From positions 17,020,742 to 17,084,741 of the forward strand of contig JAMKCF010000003.1 in NCBI GenBank assembly GCA_023634235.1: a DNA stretch of 64,000 bases, in the 5' to 3' direction. Position numbers and translations under genes: made by a program. Below, piece after piece: positions 62,553-64,000 of this stretch (position 1 is its first letter; every line of letters begins with the position of its first letter). Origin of the DNA: Pisaster brevispinus. Lineage: Eukaryota; Echinodermata; Asteroidea; Forcipulatida; Asteriidae. Under the pieces are notes generated by a model, which made no database searches, was not told the DNA's origin, and saw only the letters and a list, made by a program, of their open reading frames with translations.

Positions 62553-64000
62553 GGAACAGATAGCCCAGTGGTTGGGAGATAGTTTCTGGTAGATCGGGAC
62601 CCCGGTTCGAATCCCGACAGTGTCCTTCATCTTCTTTTTCCTTTTTTCTGAGTCTAAGGATTAGAATCGTGATTTCACTCATTAGGTAGGAATTTCGCTT
62701 GTCTTTGCGTGGAACAGATAGCCCAGTGGTTGGGAGATAGTTTCTGGTAGATCGGGACCCCGGTTCGAATCCCGGCAGTGTCCTTCATCTTCTTTTTCTT
62801 TTTTTTCTGAGTCTCAGGATTAGAATCATGATTTCACTTATGACGTTAGAATTTCGGTTGTCTTTGCGTGAAACAGATAGCCCAGTGGTTGGAAGATATT
62901 TTCTGGTGGATCGGGACCACGGTTCGAATCCCGGCAAAGTCCTTGATTCACTTTTTCTTTTTTCTGAGTCTAAAGATTTTATTCATGATTTCACTAATGA
63001 GGTAGGAATTTCGCTTGTCTTTGCGTGGAACAGATAGCCCAGTGGTTGGGAGATAGTTTCTGGTAGATCGGGACCCCGGTTCGAATCCCGGCAGTGTCCT
63101 TCATCTTCTTTTTCTTTTTTTCTGAGTCTAAGGATTAGAATCATGATTTCACTTATGACGTAGGAATTTCGCTTGTCTTTGCGTGGAACAGTTACCCCAG
63201 TGGTTGGGAGATAGTTTCTTTTGGATCGGGACCACGGTTCGAATCCCGACAAGGTACTTGATTCAATTTTTCTTTTTTCTGAGTCTAAAGATTTGAATCA
63301 TGACTTCACTTATGAGGTAGGGTTTTCGCTTGTCTTTGCGTGGAACAGATAGCCCAGTGGTTGGGAGATAGTTTCTGGTGGATCGGGACCATGGTTCGAA
63401 CCCCGACAAGGTACTTGATTCACTTTTTCTTTTTCCTGAGTCTAAAGATTTGAATCATGATTTCACTTATGACGTTAGAATTTCGGTTGTCTTTGCGTGA
63501 AACAGATAGCCCAGTGGTTGGGAGATAGTTTCTGGTGGATCGGGACCACGGTTAGAATCCCGGCAATGTCCTTGATTCACTTTTTCTTGTTTCTGAGTCT
63601 AAAGATTTGAATCATGATTTCACTAATGAGGTAGGAATTTCGATTGTCTTTGCGTGGAACAGATAGCCCAGTGGTTGGGAGATAGTTTCTTTTGGATCGG
63701 GACCACGGTTCGAATCCCGACAAGGTCCTTAAATTCACTTTTTCTTTTTTTCTGAGTCTAAAAATTTAGTTGTGATTTAACTTATGAGGTAGAAATTTCG
63801 CTTGTCTTTGCGTGGAACAGATATCCCAGTGGTTGTGAGATAGTTTCTGGTAGATCGGGACCCCGGTTCGAATCCCGGCAGTGTCCTTAATCTTCTTTTT
63901 CTTTTTTCCTGAGTCTCAGGATTTGAATCGTGATTTCACTTATGAGGTAGGAATTTCGATTGTCTTTGCGTGTAACAGATAGCCCAGTGGTTGGGAGATA
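62553..64000 (+). repeat. 3623-bp-offset unit, copy 2, cut by window end
   Basis: Repeats 58930-60377 with few differences seen (CTTATTAGG versus CTCATTAGG near 62677; CCCGACGAGG near 59627 versus CCCGACAAGG near 63245). The last base falls inside a monomer just after GGGAGATA, so the array goes on. Confidence 0.83.

Larger units (their letters stand above)
1..64000 (+). repeat. tRNA-derived ~156-bp satellite array (entire window)
   Basis: Every part of the window is made of one monomer repeated head to tail. The motif GTGGAACAGATAGCCCAGTGG recurs, with variants, at spacings such as 2165, 2321, 2477, 2630, 2784, 2941, 3098, 3255 and 3410 (153-157 bp apart). Each full unit has, in order, a GTGGAACAGA lead, an A-box-like block, a B-box-like block, a pyrimidine tract with T runs, and a linker with GAGTCTAAAGATTTG and AATCATGATT. 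All units I read are on the + strand; I saw no inverted monomer, no foreign insertion and no unique stretch over 100 bp. The tRNA origin is inferred from the A/B box sequences and their spacing. A SINE that became tandem is a likely history, but no SINE tail or body was recognised beyond the linker. Confidence 0.97.

Noticed and set aside
1..64000. CRISPR array
   Set aside because: There is no repeat/unique-spacer pattern. The whole 156-bp unit repeats, the linker is also repeated, and no cas gene is present.
1..64000. Bacterial or phage origin of the window
   Set aside because: No genes, ribosome binding sites or operons over 64 kb, and the repeat carries eukaryotic Pol III elements.
1..64000. 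Naming the species or known satellite family
   Set aside because: The repeated peptides looked vaguely like spurious proteins predicted in some invertebrate genomes, but this cannot be confirmed from sequence alone.

Overview
The whole window is one uninterrupted, head-to-tail satellite array. A monomer of about 156 bp (local spacings of 153-158 bp, roughly 410 copies by division) repeats from the first base to the last, always in the same orientation. I found no protein-coding gene, rRNA, canonical tRNA, CRISPR array or inserted transposon. The first and last monomers are cut by the window edges, so the array continues on both sides.

The monomer is tRNA-derived. On the + strand it carries an A box (TAGCCCAGTGG), then 43 bp later a B box (GGTTCGAATCC), then about 20 bp later T5-T6 runs. 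This is the layout of an internal RNA polymerase III promoter with a terminator. An A/T-rich linker with a short palindrome (AATCATGATT) follows. The tRNA acceptor and anticodon stems have decayed, so these are tRNA-like (SINE-like) units, not tRNAs. The internal Pol III promoter, long satellite and lack of genes point to a nuclear eukaryotic genome, probably heterochromatin. The species cannot be named from this sequence.

Layout by subfamily: 1-16.6 kb has monomers with TTCATCTTCTTC tracts and many AGTCGTGATTTCG linkers, amplified as blocks of 1245, 3870, 1251, 470 and 1879 bp. 16.6-20 kb has linkers with CTAATTATTTAG, in a 1412-bp block. 20-26.7 kb is closest to the consensus, with 944- and 1685-bp blocks. 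26.7-30.8 kb has GATCCCC/CATTTTT monomers with a period of about 610 bp. 30.8-35.2 kb has 985- and 1184-bp blocks containing a double-A-box monomer. 35.2-43.6 kb has a 2346-bp spaced duplication. 43.6-45.8 kb is a clean 314-bp dimer array. 47.1-49.3 kb is a tandem 1094-bp duplication. 49.3-54 kb has 1393- and 1708-bp blocks. 54-64 kb has 1555-, about 2208- and 3623-bp blocks.

Nothing here works as an operon or pathway. The main points of interest are the promoter architecture repeated hundreds of times, a hairpin over the A box that shows a compensatory base-pair change and apparent template-switch edits, and the nested higher-order duplications, some of which have spread promoter-dead monomers. 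Many short open frames exist only because the monomer is close to a multiple of three bases. They repeat the same peptide and are not genes. All identities and block edges were judged by eye and are accurate to roughly tens of bases.
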